NCBI GenBank assembly: GCA_900538475.1
Contig: UPYT01000002.1
Coordinates: 1 to 64,000, forward strand
DNA: 64,000 nt
Direction: 5' to 3'
Origin: an uncultured Clostridium sp.
Lineage (GTDB): Bacteria; Bacillota; Clostridia; Lachnospirales; Lachnospiraceae
The notes under the pieces are model-generated. The model searched no databases. It was not told where the DNA came from and saw nothing but the letters and a program-made list of their open reading frames with translations. The translations under genes and the position numbers were made by a program. Positions within the stretch are counted from its first letter, which is position 1. Each line of letters opens with the position of its first letter. This document shows positions 15,298 through 23,795 of this stretch, in pieces.

Positions 15298-16800
15298 ATG
15301 GAAATCAATGCATTACTCATGGGGCTTACAGATAATGTTGCCACCTGTATTACCGATATTGTCAAGGGAGATACCGTTACCTATCGGAAAGGAAATGAGT
15401 GCATTTCCCTGACTGCGGAAGAAGACATTCCTTACTGCCACAAGATTGCTCTTGCGGACATTCCGGAAGGAGGAGAGATCATCAAATATGATGAACCTTT
15501 GGGAAAAACTTCAGAACCGATTGCGAAAGGTCATTGGGTTGCTCATCATAATCTGTTTAGTGTTCCCAGAGATTACGACAGTGAGAAGGTGGAGGAGAAA
15601 GACGAACCGCTTCCCGAGCTTGAAAAGACAGAGTCAGGCTTGAAGTTCTGGGGGTATCGCAGAGCAGAGGGCAGACCGGGGATTCGCAATCATATTCTGA
15701 TTTTGCCGACCTGTGCCTGTGGAAGTGAGTCATCCAGAATCATTGCCAGTCAGGTGAAGGGAGCGGTAAATATTATTTTTAATACCGGCTGCTCTGATGT
15801 TCAGGCGAACACGGATATGAGTCAAAAGGTTCTGACTGGCTTTGCCTGCAATCCGAATGTCTGGGGTGTGGTAATTATTGGACTGGGATGTGAGACAGTC
15901 CCTCATGATCAGCTTCGTGAAAAGATTCAGGCTATGACCTCCAAGCCGGTGGTCTCTTTTGGCATTCAGGATGAGGGAGGTACACTGAAAACCATTGAAA
16001 AAGGTGTACGGGCAGCCAGAGAGATGGCTATGCAGGCCGGATTACAGCAAAAGGAGCTGTTTGATATCTCTGAACTGTACCTTGGAATTGAGTGCGGCGG
16101 AAGCGATGCTACATCTGGCATAGCAAGCAATCCGGCCACGGGAGAACTGAGCGATTTGCTTGTAGATATGGGGGCTACGACTGTAATGTCTGAGTCTATC
16201 GAATGGATTGGCGGAGAGCATGTTCTTGCTAAACGGGCATCCACCTCGAAAATCCACAACCAGATTATTCAGGTCTGTCAGGATTATGAAGCACACCTGT
16301 TAGCAGCCGGTCAGAATTGTCGTGCGGGTCAGCCTACTCCCGGCAACAAGACTGGTGGACTTTCTACTCTGGACGAGAAGAGTCTTGGATGCATCCGTAA
16401 GGGAGGAACGCGTCCGATTCGAGAGGTGTTGGAGCAGGCAGTTCGCCCCAGTCAGCATGGAGCTGTAGTTATGGACACAGCAGGTTATGATATTTCATCT
16501 GTTACCTCTATGGTTGCATCTGGCTGTCAGGCAGTAATTTTCACCACCGGCCGCGGTACCTGTACTGGTAATGCAATTACTCCAGTGCTTAAGGTTACTG
16601 CTAACAGGCGTACCTACCAGCGAATGGAGGACAACATGGATGTGGATTTGAGCCCTATCGTTCGGGGAGAGAAGACTTATCAGGAGATGGGAAGAGAAAT
16701 GCTTCAGGTTATTCAGGATATCTGCAATGGTAAGCTTACAAAAGCAGAAGCATACGGTTTCTCTGATATTGCGGTTGACCATGTCTGCCGCTACGTTTAA
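15298..16800 (+). CDS. uxaA-like: UxaA-family (altronate/galactarate-type) dehydratase
   Basis: Encodes 500 aa with a GGAGG site. It combines both parts of the family: an N-terminal SAF domain (1-85) and the large GD_AH domain (about 105-495). Key stretches are YRRAEGRPGIRNHILILPTC, NTGCSDV, GLGCE, GIECGGSDATSGIASNP and FTTGRGTC, with conserved cysteines expected to hold metal. Members dehydrate altronate or galactarate, or cleave sulfolactate. Substrate here is unknown. It is first in an operon with an SLC13-type carrier and an esterase-like protein. Confidence 0.88.
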   Translation: MEINALLMGLTDNVATCITDIVKGDTVTYRKGNECISLTAEEDIPYCHKIALADIPEGGEIIKYDEPLGKTSEPIAKGHWVAHHNLFSVPRDYDSEKVEEKDEPLPELEKTESGLKFWGYRRAEGRPGIRNHILILPTCACGSESSRIIASQVKGAVNIIFNTGCSDVQANTDMSQKVLTGFACNPNVWGVVIIGLGCETVPHDQLREKIQAMTSKPVVSFGIQDEGGTLKTIEKGVRAAREMAMQAGLQQKELFDISELYLGIECGGSDATSGIASNPATGELSDLLVDMGATTVMSESIEWIGGEHVLAKRASTSKIHNQIIQVCQDYEAHLLAAGQNCRAGQPTPGNKTGGLSTLDEKSLGCIRKGGTRPIREVLEQAVRPSQHGAVVMDTAGYDISSVTSMVASGCQAVIFTTGRGTCTGNAITPVLKVTANRRTYQRMEDNMDVDLSPIVRGEKTYQEMGREMLQVIQDICNGKLTKAEAYGFSDIAVDHVCRYV

Positions 16801-16825
16801 AAAATAAGTAGGAGGAAGAGAAACA

Positions 16826-18112
16826 ATGAATTCATTAACAATTTGTCTCATCATTTGTGCTTTGACAATGGCAAGTTATATTGTCGGAAAAATACCCATG
16901 GGTTTGACGGCTATGCTCAGTATGTGTGCTTTTATTATTACAGGCTGTCTGGATCCCAAAACAGCATTAACCTATATCGGAAATGCCAATGGCGTGATGA
17001 TTGTTGCTATGTTTGTAGTGGCAGCAGGCTTTACTCGTACCCAGTTCGTGAAGAAATGTGCTACCAGTGTGAATAAGATTGCAAAAGGTTCTTTGACCAT
17101 GGTAATGTTGGGCTATGTTCTTGTTGCTGCCCTTCTGGCACAGTTCATTCAGAGTTCTGTTATTGTATTTGGAATTATGGCACCTATGATGATTGCTACC
17201 TGTGAGGAGATGAAGATCAATCCATCTAAGACTTTGTTCCCTCTGGCGATTGTCAGCATTGCTACTATTTCCGCTCTGCCTTTGGGCAGCGGCGCTACTC
17301 AGGCTGCTGAGCTTAACGGTTATCTGGAAGCTAATGCCTATACTGATTTTGTTGTAGCCTTGACCGATCCCATGAAGGCACGTTTGCCCATGCTGATCGC
17401 AGTTATGATTTATTGTATTTTCTTTGCTGTAAAATTTGCTCCCAATGCACCTGTTGTTCAGACTACGGAAATGCAGGATCGTACAGATAATCGTGCACCC
17501 CTGACTCCTTTCAAAGAGAGAGCTGGTTACATCATCTTCATTCTGACGACGATTGCTCTGATTTTCCAGCGTAAAATTGGTATTGATACTTGGGTTATTT
17601 GTGTGTCCGGTGCTGTTGCTATGGTAGCTTTTGGTGTTCTGTCTGAGAAAGAAGCAATTGCTTCTATCAACTGGCCTATGGCATTTTTGTTGATTGGCTC
17701 ATTTGCTATGGGCGGAGCCCTGACACAGACAGGAGCAGGTGAATTAGTAGGTGATATTCTGGCGAATATGGCGAATACTCTGAATAACCGCTATCTGATT
17801 GGTTTTGTTTTCTTTATTGTACCATTCCTGCTGACCCAGGTGATGATGAACCGGACAGTTATGATCGTGTTCATTCCGATTGCAATTCTGGCCTGTAAGT
17901 CCATGGGTGCGAACCCCATCGGAATTATGATTCTGGTACAGTCAGCCTGCCTGAGTTCTTTTATGACTCCTATGGCAACTCCAGCCGTTCCTATGTGTAT
18001 GGCTTCAGGAGGATATGATCTGAAAAGCCTGATTAAGCAGTCCATAATTCCTGCAACGATCCTTTGTATTGTTTCTGTGTTCTGGATTATGACTGTATTC
18101 CCTCTGTTTTAA
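16826..18112 (+). CDS. SLC13/DASS-type anion carrier
   Basis: Encodes 428 aa with 11-12 hydrophobic helices and a GGAGG site 9 bp before the ATG. Two inverted halves are visible; the conserved hairpin/NxT-type segments appear as LAQFIQSSVIVFGIMAPMM and LLTQVMMNRTVMIVFIPIA. This is an ion-transporter superfamily layout (SLC13/CitMHS/ArsB). Family members import di- or tricarboxylates with Na+ or H+. Located 25 bp after the dehydratase gene, it is the likely importer of that enzyme's acid substrate. Confidence 0.85.
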   Translation: MNSLTICLIICALTMASYIVGKIPMGLTAMLSMCAFIITGCLDPKTALTYIGNANGVMIVAMFVVAAGFTRTQFVKKCATSVNKIAKGSLTMVMLGYVLVAALLAQFIQSSVIVFGIMAPMMIATCEEMKINPSKTLFPLAIVSIATISALPLGSGATQAAELNGYLEANAYTDFVVALTDPMKARLPMLIAVMIYCIFFAVKFAPNAPVVQTTEMQDRTDNRAPLTPFKERAGYIIFILTTIALIFQRKIGIDTWVICVSGAVAMVAFGVLSEKEAIASINWPMAFLLIGSFAMGGALTQTGAGELVGDILANMANTLNNRYLIGFVFFIVPFLLTQVMMNRTVMIVFIPIAILACKSMGANPIGIMILVQSACLSSFMTPMATPAVPMCMASGGYDLKSLIKQSIIPATILCIVSVFWIMTVFPLF

Positions 18113-18130
18113 TGATAAGGAGATAATATT

Positions 18131-19852
18131 ATGCTGGAAGTAAAAACATTTCCTCAAAATCTGGCAGAGATTCAACCGGATCCTGCACATATCAGCAGAT
18201 GTCTGTTTACCGGTCTGTTTGAAGAGACGGTAGATGTAAATGGAAAGCCCCGTAAATTTTATACATATTTGAAGTCCGGTCTCTGCTATGTGCGCCCCTG
18301 TGTGTTTGTGATTCCTGATGATGATGAGAATACATTAAAATATCTGGAAGAGAGCTTCTGGATAGATTTTGCAAACAGAGCAGATGTATTTCTCTTTGTC
18401 CTGACTCCAGAGAATGACAAATGGAACCTGAATGGCGATGATGCGGATTATATGAACCGAGTTTATATGGAGGTTCAGTCTCGGAATTATTATGTCACGA
18501 TTCAGGATACCATGTATGCTGCTGGTATCGGAACCGGTGCGGTTGTTGCGCAGCAGGCTGCCATGAAGATGACCAGCGAATGGGCAGGTCTTGCTACTTT
18601 TGGCGATTTGCTTCCTGAGGCGATGCATAACGCACAGTCTGTTCATAAAAGTGAGGATACAGGACGGGTGGAAATGGCTATTTCTGGAACAAAGGCTCCC
18701 CTTCCTGTTTGGATGGCGTGGAGTAAGAATCAGGGTGCAAATGCGGAAGTTGCCAATTATTGGAAAGCGCAGAACTACGTTTCATCGGAGCGTTTTTCCA
18801 ATGAAAACGCAGATGAGATTTACTTCCCCACGACAGTGTGGAAGAAGAGTCAGCTAAACGATCAGCTGATCAGTGAAGTACGCATTACCAATGGTTTCAA
18901 TGGCATGCTGACACAGGATTTTTGGGAGTCTGTCTGGAAGTATCTGAAGGAAGCTTTTCGCTATCGCAGCCGCGGCAAGATGCTCCGCCGTCGTAAAGAA
19001 CTTACAGACTTTGGCTTGGAAAAGCACACCATAGAACACGATGGTTTCACACGTCTTTGGTATGAATATGTTCCTGACAGTGTAAAAGACTGTACTGAGC
19101 CGGTTCCGCTGGTGACAGCTCAGCATGCCCGGGGCAGCAGTGCAGAATTTTATGTCTCTTTGTCTGATATGACTACCATTGCCGAGGAACGCGGCTTTAT
19201 TGTAGTATTTCCAGAATCTGCCTGTTATCAGCAGAAGCCGGGAGGAATTTGCAATATTCCATTGTGGAATGGCAGCTATCAGGGCAAAGATTTTGATGAC
19301 ACAGGATTTATTTTGAAAATGATTGCTGATGTTAAGTCTCGCTATAGCATTGATAACAGCCGTGTTTATGCCTGCGGGCAGTCCAGTGGCGGAATGATGA
19401 CCTCGGCATTGGGGCTGGCGGTCTCTAAGGAGTTTGCGGCTGTGGCCTGCAGTTCTGCACTGATTGATCCGGAACGAGAGGTACCTCAGCCGGAAGCCAT
19501 TGATCCTGCTATGCCATATCTGTTCCTGTTTGGTGAAAATGACTGGCTGGTAGCTGGAAGAGATGGCGGAGAACTGGAGTTTGGATGTAATTCGGATATT
19601 GCCAAGTTTGTTCGCCGGATGATGGAACTGTATCACCTGAATCCAAAGCCAATGGAGTACAGCAGCGGTGAGATCCATTTCTATGTGTATTGTAATGAGC
19701 AGAAGATTCCGATGCTGACTGTTGGCAGGGTTTCCGGTATGTCTCATGCAATTTATCCCAGAGAATCCTGGATTATGTATGATGAATTTATGAGCAAATT
19801 TTCCCGGCGGGAAGATGGAACCCTGCTGTATATGGGGGAAGAGGTTCACTAA
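18131..19852 (+). CDS. Two-lobed alpha/beta hydrolase, PHB-depolymerase/feruloyl-esterase type
   Basis: Encodes 573 aa (AAGGAG site), 18 bp after the carrier. The C-terminal half (about 300-570) is an active-looking esterase: nucleophile elbow GQSSGGMM (about 416-423), acid in the LFGENDWLV loop, His in SGMSHAIYP. The N-terminal half (about 35-240) has the same fold trace but a degenerate elbow (GIGTGAV) with no nucleophile Ser. This suggests a duplicated, non-catalytic lobe. There is no signal peptide, so it should act on an imported ester or lactone. Substrate unknown. Confidence 0.75.
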   Translation: MLEVKTFPQNLAEIQPDPAHISRCLFTGLFEETVDVNGKPRKFYTYLKSGLCYVRPCVFVIPDDDENTLKYLEESFWIDFANRADVFLFVLTPENDKWNLNGDDADYMNRVYMEVQSRNYYVTIQDTMYAAGIGTGAVVAQQAAMKMTSEWAGLATFGDLLPEAMHNAQSVHKSEDTGRVEMAISGTKAPLPVWMAWSKNQGANAEVANYWKAQNYVSSERFSNENADEIYFPTTVWKKSQLNDQLISEVRITNGFNGMLTQDFWESVWKYLKEAFRYRSRGKMLRRRKELTDFGLEKHTIEHDGFTRLWYEYVPDSVKDCTEPVPLVTAQHARGSSAEFYVSLSDMTTIAEERGFIVVFPESACYQQKPGGICNIPLWNGSYQGKDFDDTGFILKMIADVKSRYSIDNSRVYACGQSSGGMMTSALGLAVSKEFAAVACSSALIDPEREVPQPEAIDPAMPYLFLFGENDWLVAGRDGGELEFGCNSDIAKFVRRMMELYHLNPKPMEYSSGEIHFYVYCNEQKIPMLTVGRVSGMSHAIYPRESWIMYDEFMSKFSRREDGTLLYMGEEVH

Positions 19853-20043
19853 GAGCCGTTTCCTGTATTCTTTTTTATCTCGGGCAAGGAGTGCTTCTCT
19901 TTGTCCGAGATAACGGACGATTAACAAATCCCTTTACTATAACTTTTATTGCGAGGTATTCCATTGGGGGCTCCCCTTAAGTTTGCTTGTTTAAGGGTTA
20001 TCTCTACATTACGTTTTCAGGATACCCCCTTCTGTCAAATTCG

Positions 20044-20360
20044 ATTACTCCGAAATACGGTAATGGGTATTTTTGCCTTTGCCTTCCTGCACGATTTGTT
20101 TTCTTTCTATCATCCTCCTTAATAGTCGTCCACATGCAGTCTGGCTGATTTCCAGTTCCTTTTCTATATCTTTTCTTGTGAAAGTGCCTTGCTGCTTTGC
20201 CAGATTGATTACCGCTTCTTCCGATTCCCATCTTCATTCAATGTTTCATAATGCAGGAACATGGTAAGCTCCGGTTTGATGGCATCCCTGACCATGTTGC
20301 TAATCTGTAAGGCAGTTCTATCCGGATCCTCTACGCCAATTTTGGTTAGAATAATGGTTA
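20044..20360 (-). pseudogene. AlbA_2/ATP-binding transcriptional regulator remnant
   Basis: Two pieces in different minus-strand frames. The upstream piece, VEDPDRTALQISNMVRDAIK and PELTMFLHYETLNEDG, is part of a Schlafen AlbA_2 domain. The downstream piece is a C-terminal winged helix (EEAVINLAKQQGTFTRKDIE, ISQTACGRLLRRMIERKQIV), ending at 20044. The middle domain is deleted and the frame is broken. Confidence 0.65.
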
Positions 20361-20415
20361 GAAAAACAAAAAATAGAATAAAAGCTGAAAGAGCGATGGA
20401 TTGATACGGTCTGTG

Positions 20416-20601
20416 TTAACTGCATTTTAAGCACTCGGCAGGTAGATCCAGTCGTGCATCAGGCACACGCTGGGTTTGTCTTCCCTGGGAACCAGGCGGT
20501 AGGTACATTCCCCATATTCCGATAATCATACCTGGAATATCCCAGTTCCTCATCATTTTTCGAAGGGCTGCTTTTTGTGGGGTATCCTTTTTCCTTGCCA
20601 T
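20416..20601 (-). pseudogene. IS256-family transposase N-terminal remnant
   Basis: Begins MARKKDTPQKAALRKMM at 20601 with GGAGG before it, like IS256-type transposases (normally about 400 aa). It leaves the family after about 17 residues. About 45 bp upstream, TTTACACAAACTTTGGGATA resembles an IS256-type terminal inverted repeat. The other end was not found. Confidence 0.5.
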
Positions 20602-20644
20602 AAAATAAACCTCCAAACTGGTAAGTCTATCTTACATCAGTTTG

Positions 20645-20677
20645 AAGGTTTACACAAACTTTGGGATACTCCCCAGT
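20645..20677 (-). mobile_element. Probable IS256-type end
   Basis: TTTACACAAACTTTGGGATA followed by CTCCCC, located upstream of the truncated transposase start as in complete IS256 relatives. Confidence 0.4.
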
Positions 20678-20688
20678 TAAAAAGGCAC

Positions 20689-21903
20689 TTAATTCCATTC
20701 CTCTGCCAATAGGAAATCGCGAATGTTGCGGTGCTTGATCCCGTTTCTGCTCATGTCGAACTCGTCCAGAGAGACAACATATTTCGGGTAGTTATCGCGG
20801 ATGTTATCATACGCACCGAACTCCCGCTGGACGGTCTCATCGGATGCCAACAGATAGGCAACCTGAACGTACAGTTTCTCTCCGCGCTTATCGCATACAA
20901 AGTCAACCTCCTTGTCTCCGGTTCTGCCGACTGTAACTTTATAGTCCCGACGCAGCAGCTCCAGATACACGATATTCTCCAAAATAAGGTTGATGTCACG
21001 CATATTGCCGCCGAAAACAGACTCCCGGATGCCATGGTCGGCAATATAATACTTCTCATTGGAAGCAAGGATCTGCTTTCCCTGCAAATCCTCACGCTTG
21101 ACCTGATAGAACAAATAGGCGTCGCAGCAGTATTTGATGTAGTTTAAGATTGTTTCCGGTGCAACGCTGCGCTTCTCATTTTTGAGGAACTTCGCCAGAG
21201 AAGTAGCAGAGAAGGTCGTACCCACATTCGCAATCACATAAGTGATGATGCGCTCTAGCAAGTCAACATCACGGATCTTGTTCCGTTTCACAATGTCTTT
21301 GAGCTGAACAGAGTTGAACAGATCATGGAGGTACAGCTTGGAAGGAGCATCCTCGTATCGGATATTGGCAAGGTACGGCATACCGCCGGATAAAAGGTAC
21401 TTCTGAAAGCATCTCTGGATCGACTCATCTGGTGAGATGGGACGGTACAGTTCCAGAAATTCTGCGAAGGAGAAAGGATAAATGATGAACTCCACATAGC
21501 GTCCGCCGAGATAGGTGGAAAGCTCACCGGATAGGAGTTTTGCGTTTGATCCGGTGATATAGATGTCGCAGTCAAGCGACACACGGAGGGAGTTGATACA
21601 CTTCTCCCAGTCTTTTACCTCCTGAATCTCATCAAAGAACAGATAGACCTTGCCAGAGGCGGACGCAGCTCTCTTGGTAATCTCATCATGCAGTGCCTTC
21701 GCGGTTTGCAGATGTGCGTAGTTCAAATCCTCAAAATTGATGGAGATGAATTGAGCAGGACTGACACCGGACTCCACAAGTTCCTCTTTTATAAGCTCCA
21801 GCATGACCGATTTACCGCACCGGCGAATACCGGTCATGACCTTTATCAGTTCCGTTCCGATAAAGGGACGGATGCGCTTCATATACATTTCACGTTTAAT
21901 CAT
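20689..21903 (-). CDS. AAA_14 / DUF4143 ATPase
   Basis: Encodes 404 aa from the ATG at 21903 (AAGGAGG site); the upstream extension is unlikely. Walker A GIRRCGKS (25-32), Walker B VYLFFDEIQ (about 86-94), sensor ITGSNAKLLSGELSTYLGGR, then the DUF4143 domain (VDFVCDKRGEKLYVQVAYLL, nuclease-like fold). This two-domain family is abundant in gut anaerobes and often strain-variable. Its substrate is unknown, and proposals include DNA or nucleotide binding in stress or defence. It is monocistronic with a perfect palindrome upstream. Confidence 0.85.
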   Translation of the reverse strand: MIKREMYMKRIRPFIGTELIKVMTGIRRCGKSVMLELIKEELVESGVSPAQFISINFEDLNYAHLQTAKALHDEITKRAASASGKVYLFFDEIQEVKDWEKCINSLRVSLDCDIYITGSNAKLLSGELSTYLGGRYVEFIIYPFSFAEFLELYRPISPDESIQRCFQKYLLSGGMPYLANIRYEDAPSKLYLHDLFNSVQLKDIVKRNKIRDVDLLERIITYVIANVGTTFSATSLAKFLKNEKRSVAPETILNYIKYCCDAYLFYQVKREDLQGKQILASNEKYYIADHGIRESVFGGNMRDINLILENIVYLELLRRDYKVTVGRTGDKEVDFVCDKRGEKLYVQVAYLLASDETVQREFGAYDNIRDNYPKYVVSLDEFDMSRNGIKHRNIRDFLLAEEWN

Positions 21904-21978
21904 GATAATTCGCCTCCTTGCCTTTGGCTGAGAATAGAATAGCACATTTACAGATGAAATTCAATGATGTACTCCTAG

Positions 21979-22002
21979 TTTTATCAGTTATAACTGATAA
22001 AA
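21979..22002 (-). promoter_or_regulatory. 24-bp perfect palindrome upstream of the AAA_14 gene
   Basis: TTTTATCAGTTA followed by its exact complement. On the minus strand it overlaps a possible promoter (TTGATG ... TATAAC), 76 bp before the start. Candidate operator; the regulator is not identified. Confidence 0.5.
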
Positions 22003-22102
22003 ACTATAATTCATCAAACTTTGACAGTTATAAAAAGGAACAGACGAAGCAAGTTCAATGCATCATTTGCGAAAAAATCAGAAAATGCCGCATACCACCC
22101 AT

Positions 22103-22921
22103 TTACTCCACATAAAACATAATTTTTGTAATATATTCATCCTCATCTCCGGTGGAGAGATAATCGTTGATTGCAAATTCGTAGGAATCTGAAATAATAT
22201 GCAAATGCTTATTTCTGCAGTATTCCAGGATTCGTTCATATGCTTTTCCGATAGAAATATAAGTTCCTGTATGATAGGTAAATACACTTTTTCCGGCAGG
22301 AAGCTTGACAACGCCAGGAACGTGATCGATTTTTTCAATGGGAAGAAAGGCAAATGCCGCTTCAGTGTATCTGCCATTTAAAATATGCTCATAGGGAACG
22401 ATTGCCCCGCTTTGGAAGAAGATAGGAAGCTGTTCCCTGAAGGAGCGGACAAAACACTCTTTTGTAGCGATACTGACGCTCTCCAGGGTGTGAGGAGAGG
22501 GAACCTCCTGGATCAGAATATACTGGTTTTTTACGTTTTCTAAGGCAACAATATCACTGCTGTTACGAATAGCGACTGCATGTTCCAGCTGCCGGCAGCG
22601 ATGCTCCACACGGGTTCTTATCATTTGCAGCTCCTGGATTTGCTGCTCAATGATAGTAAGCTGTTTGCGCAATGTGACAATAGAATGGTCAATGGTGTAG
22701 TTTTCCATGTATGTCTTGATTTCATTCAGAGAAAATCCGATTTTTTTCATAATACAAATGGTATCTAAATAATCGAGCTGACTGGAACTGTAATATCGAT
22801 ACCCATTTTCCGGATCAACATAGGCAGGAGGAAACAGGCCGATTTTATCATAAAAAATTAAAGTCTGGCGTGAAATATTTTGTTGTTTTGACAGTTCTCC
22901 AATGGAAAATAGATTTTTCAT
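22103..22921 (-). CDS. MerR-family regulator with GyrI-like effector domain
   Basis: Encodes 272 aa. Residues 4-72 are the MerR winged HTH (FSIGELSKQQNISRQTLIFY), about 76-112 a coiled-coil dimer helix, and about 125-270 a GyrI/BmrR-like small-molecule-binding domain (VKLPAGKSVFTYHTGTY, ending in an acidic EYITKIMFYVE). Such proteins bind hydrophobic drugs and untwist 19-bp-spacer promoters. It is divergent from the YitT gene, whose promoter has exactly that spacer. Confidence 0.88.
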   Translation of the reverse strand: MKNLFSIGELSKQQNISRQTLIFYDKIGLFPPAYVDPENGYRYYSSSQLDYLDTICIMKKIGFSLNEIKTYMENYTIDHSIVTLRKQLTIIEQQIQELQMIRTRVEHRCRQLEHAVAIRNSSDIVALENVKNQYILIQEVPSPHTLESVSIATKECFVRSFREQLPIFFQSGAIVPYEHILNGRYTEAAFAFLPIEKIDHVPGVVKLPAGKSVFTYHTGTYISIGKAYERILEYCRNKHLHIISDSYEFAINDYLSTGDEDEYITKIMFYVE

Positions 22922-22931
22922 AAAATACCCC

Positions 22932-22966
22932 TTGACTGTATAGTTGCTATATAGTTTATAACTATA
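22932..22966 (+). promoter_or_regulatory. MerR-type promoter/operator for the YitT gene
   Basis: -35 TTGACT (22932-22937), 19-bp spacer, -10 TATAAC (22957-22962). The dyad TATAGTT (22939-22945) / AACTATA (22960-22966) lies across the spacer. The long spacer is the diagnostic MerR feature. Confidence 0.75.
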
Positions 22967-23000
22967 TCATAAAAGTATAAACCAATCAAGGAGGTTGTTT

Positions 23001-23699
23001 TTGTTGTTATCTTATATATCTGAGCTTTGGAACAAGGTGAAGGATGGGCTGACTGTCAAAAAAATATTGTTGATTATGCTTGGGGCAATGATATATACGT
23101 TTGGCGTTCACAATATCCATCAGCGAACAAATATTACAGAGGGCGGCGTTATCGGTCTGATGCTGCTTATTGAGCATTGGCTGCAAATGTCTCCGGCTTA
23201 TATTACTCCGATTCTTGATCTTGCCTGTTATCTGCTGGCGTTTAAGTTTCTGGGAGGAAATTTTATTAAGGTATCCATTATTTCGACCATGTTTGTGTCA
23301 GGCTTTTATAAAATCTGGGAGCTGTTTCCTCCAATGCTTCCTGACTTATCGGAATATCCCCTCATTGCCGCTGTGTTAGGCGGTATTTTTGTGGGTGTAG
23401 GTGTTGGATTGATTGTAAGGCAGGGGGGATCCAGTGGAGGTGATGATGCATTGGCATTGACAATTTCTCATATCCTTCATTGGCGTTTATCACGGGCATA
23501 TTTGTTTACGGATACGGTGGTTTTAGTATTATCTTTAACGTATATTCCTGTTGCGCGGATTGTTTTTTCGCTGATTACTGTGAATCTTTCTTCTTTATTG
23601 ATTGACTGGATCCAGGAGTATCGGAGTCGGGAAGAGACGGGGATTGAGAAGTGTTATGCTACAGAAGCTGTCGATACTGGCCGTGCGGGGAGATTATAA
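23001..23699 (+). CDS. YitT-family membrane protein
   Basis: Encodes about 232 aa, starting at a TTG (23001 or 23004) placed 6-9 bp after AAGGAGG (22988-22994); the earlier TTG at 22995 is too close. Five to six hydrophobic helices and the family stretches ITEGGVIGLMLLI and GVGVGLIVRQGGSSGGDDAL are typical of YitT/DUF161. The function of the family is unclear. Control by the drug-sensing MerR-type protein suggests an envelope or efflux-related role. Confidence 0.8.
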   Translation: MLLSYISELWNKVKDGLTVKKILLIMLGAMIYTFGVHNIHQRTNITEGGVIGLMLLIEHWLQMSPAYITPILDLACYLLAFKFLGGNFIKVSIISTMFVSGFYKIWELFPPMLPDLSEYPLIAAVLGGIFVGVGVGLIVRQGGSSGGDDALALTISHILHWRLSRAYLFTDTVVLVLSLTYIPVARIVFSLITVNLSSLLIDWIQEYRSREETGIEKCYATEAVDTGRAGRL

Positions 23700-23747
23700 A
23701 CGGAAGAGAATGATATTGCAGTATAGGAAAAATATTGGAAAATACCA

Positions 23748-23784
23748 GATGCAGGGCGGGGACGAAGGTCCCCGCCCTGCAGTA
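23748..23784 (+). terminator. GC-rich hairpin between convergent genes
   Basis: TGCAGGGCGGGG pairs with CCCCGCCCTGCA over an 8-nt loop. It lies between the ends of yitT (+) and the DUF4349 gene (-) and probably serves both. Confidence 0.6.
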
Positions 23785-23795
23785 TTATAGAGAAC

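Noticed and set aside
19877..19913. Hairpin after the two-lobed hydrolase as a terminator
   Set aside because: The stem is good (TATCTCGGGCAA with its complement), but the T tract lies before it, not after, on either strand.
18854..19927. 357-aa antisense frame across the hydrolase gene
   Set aside because: Shadow of the plus-strand gene, with no motif or start signal.
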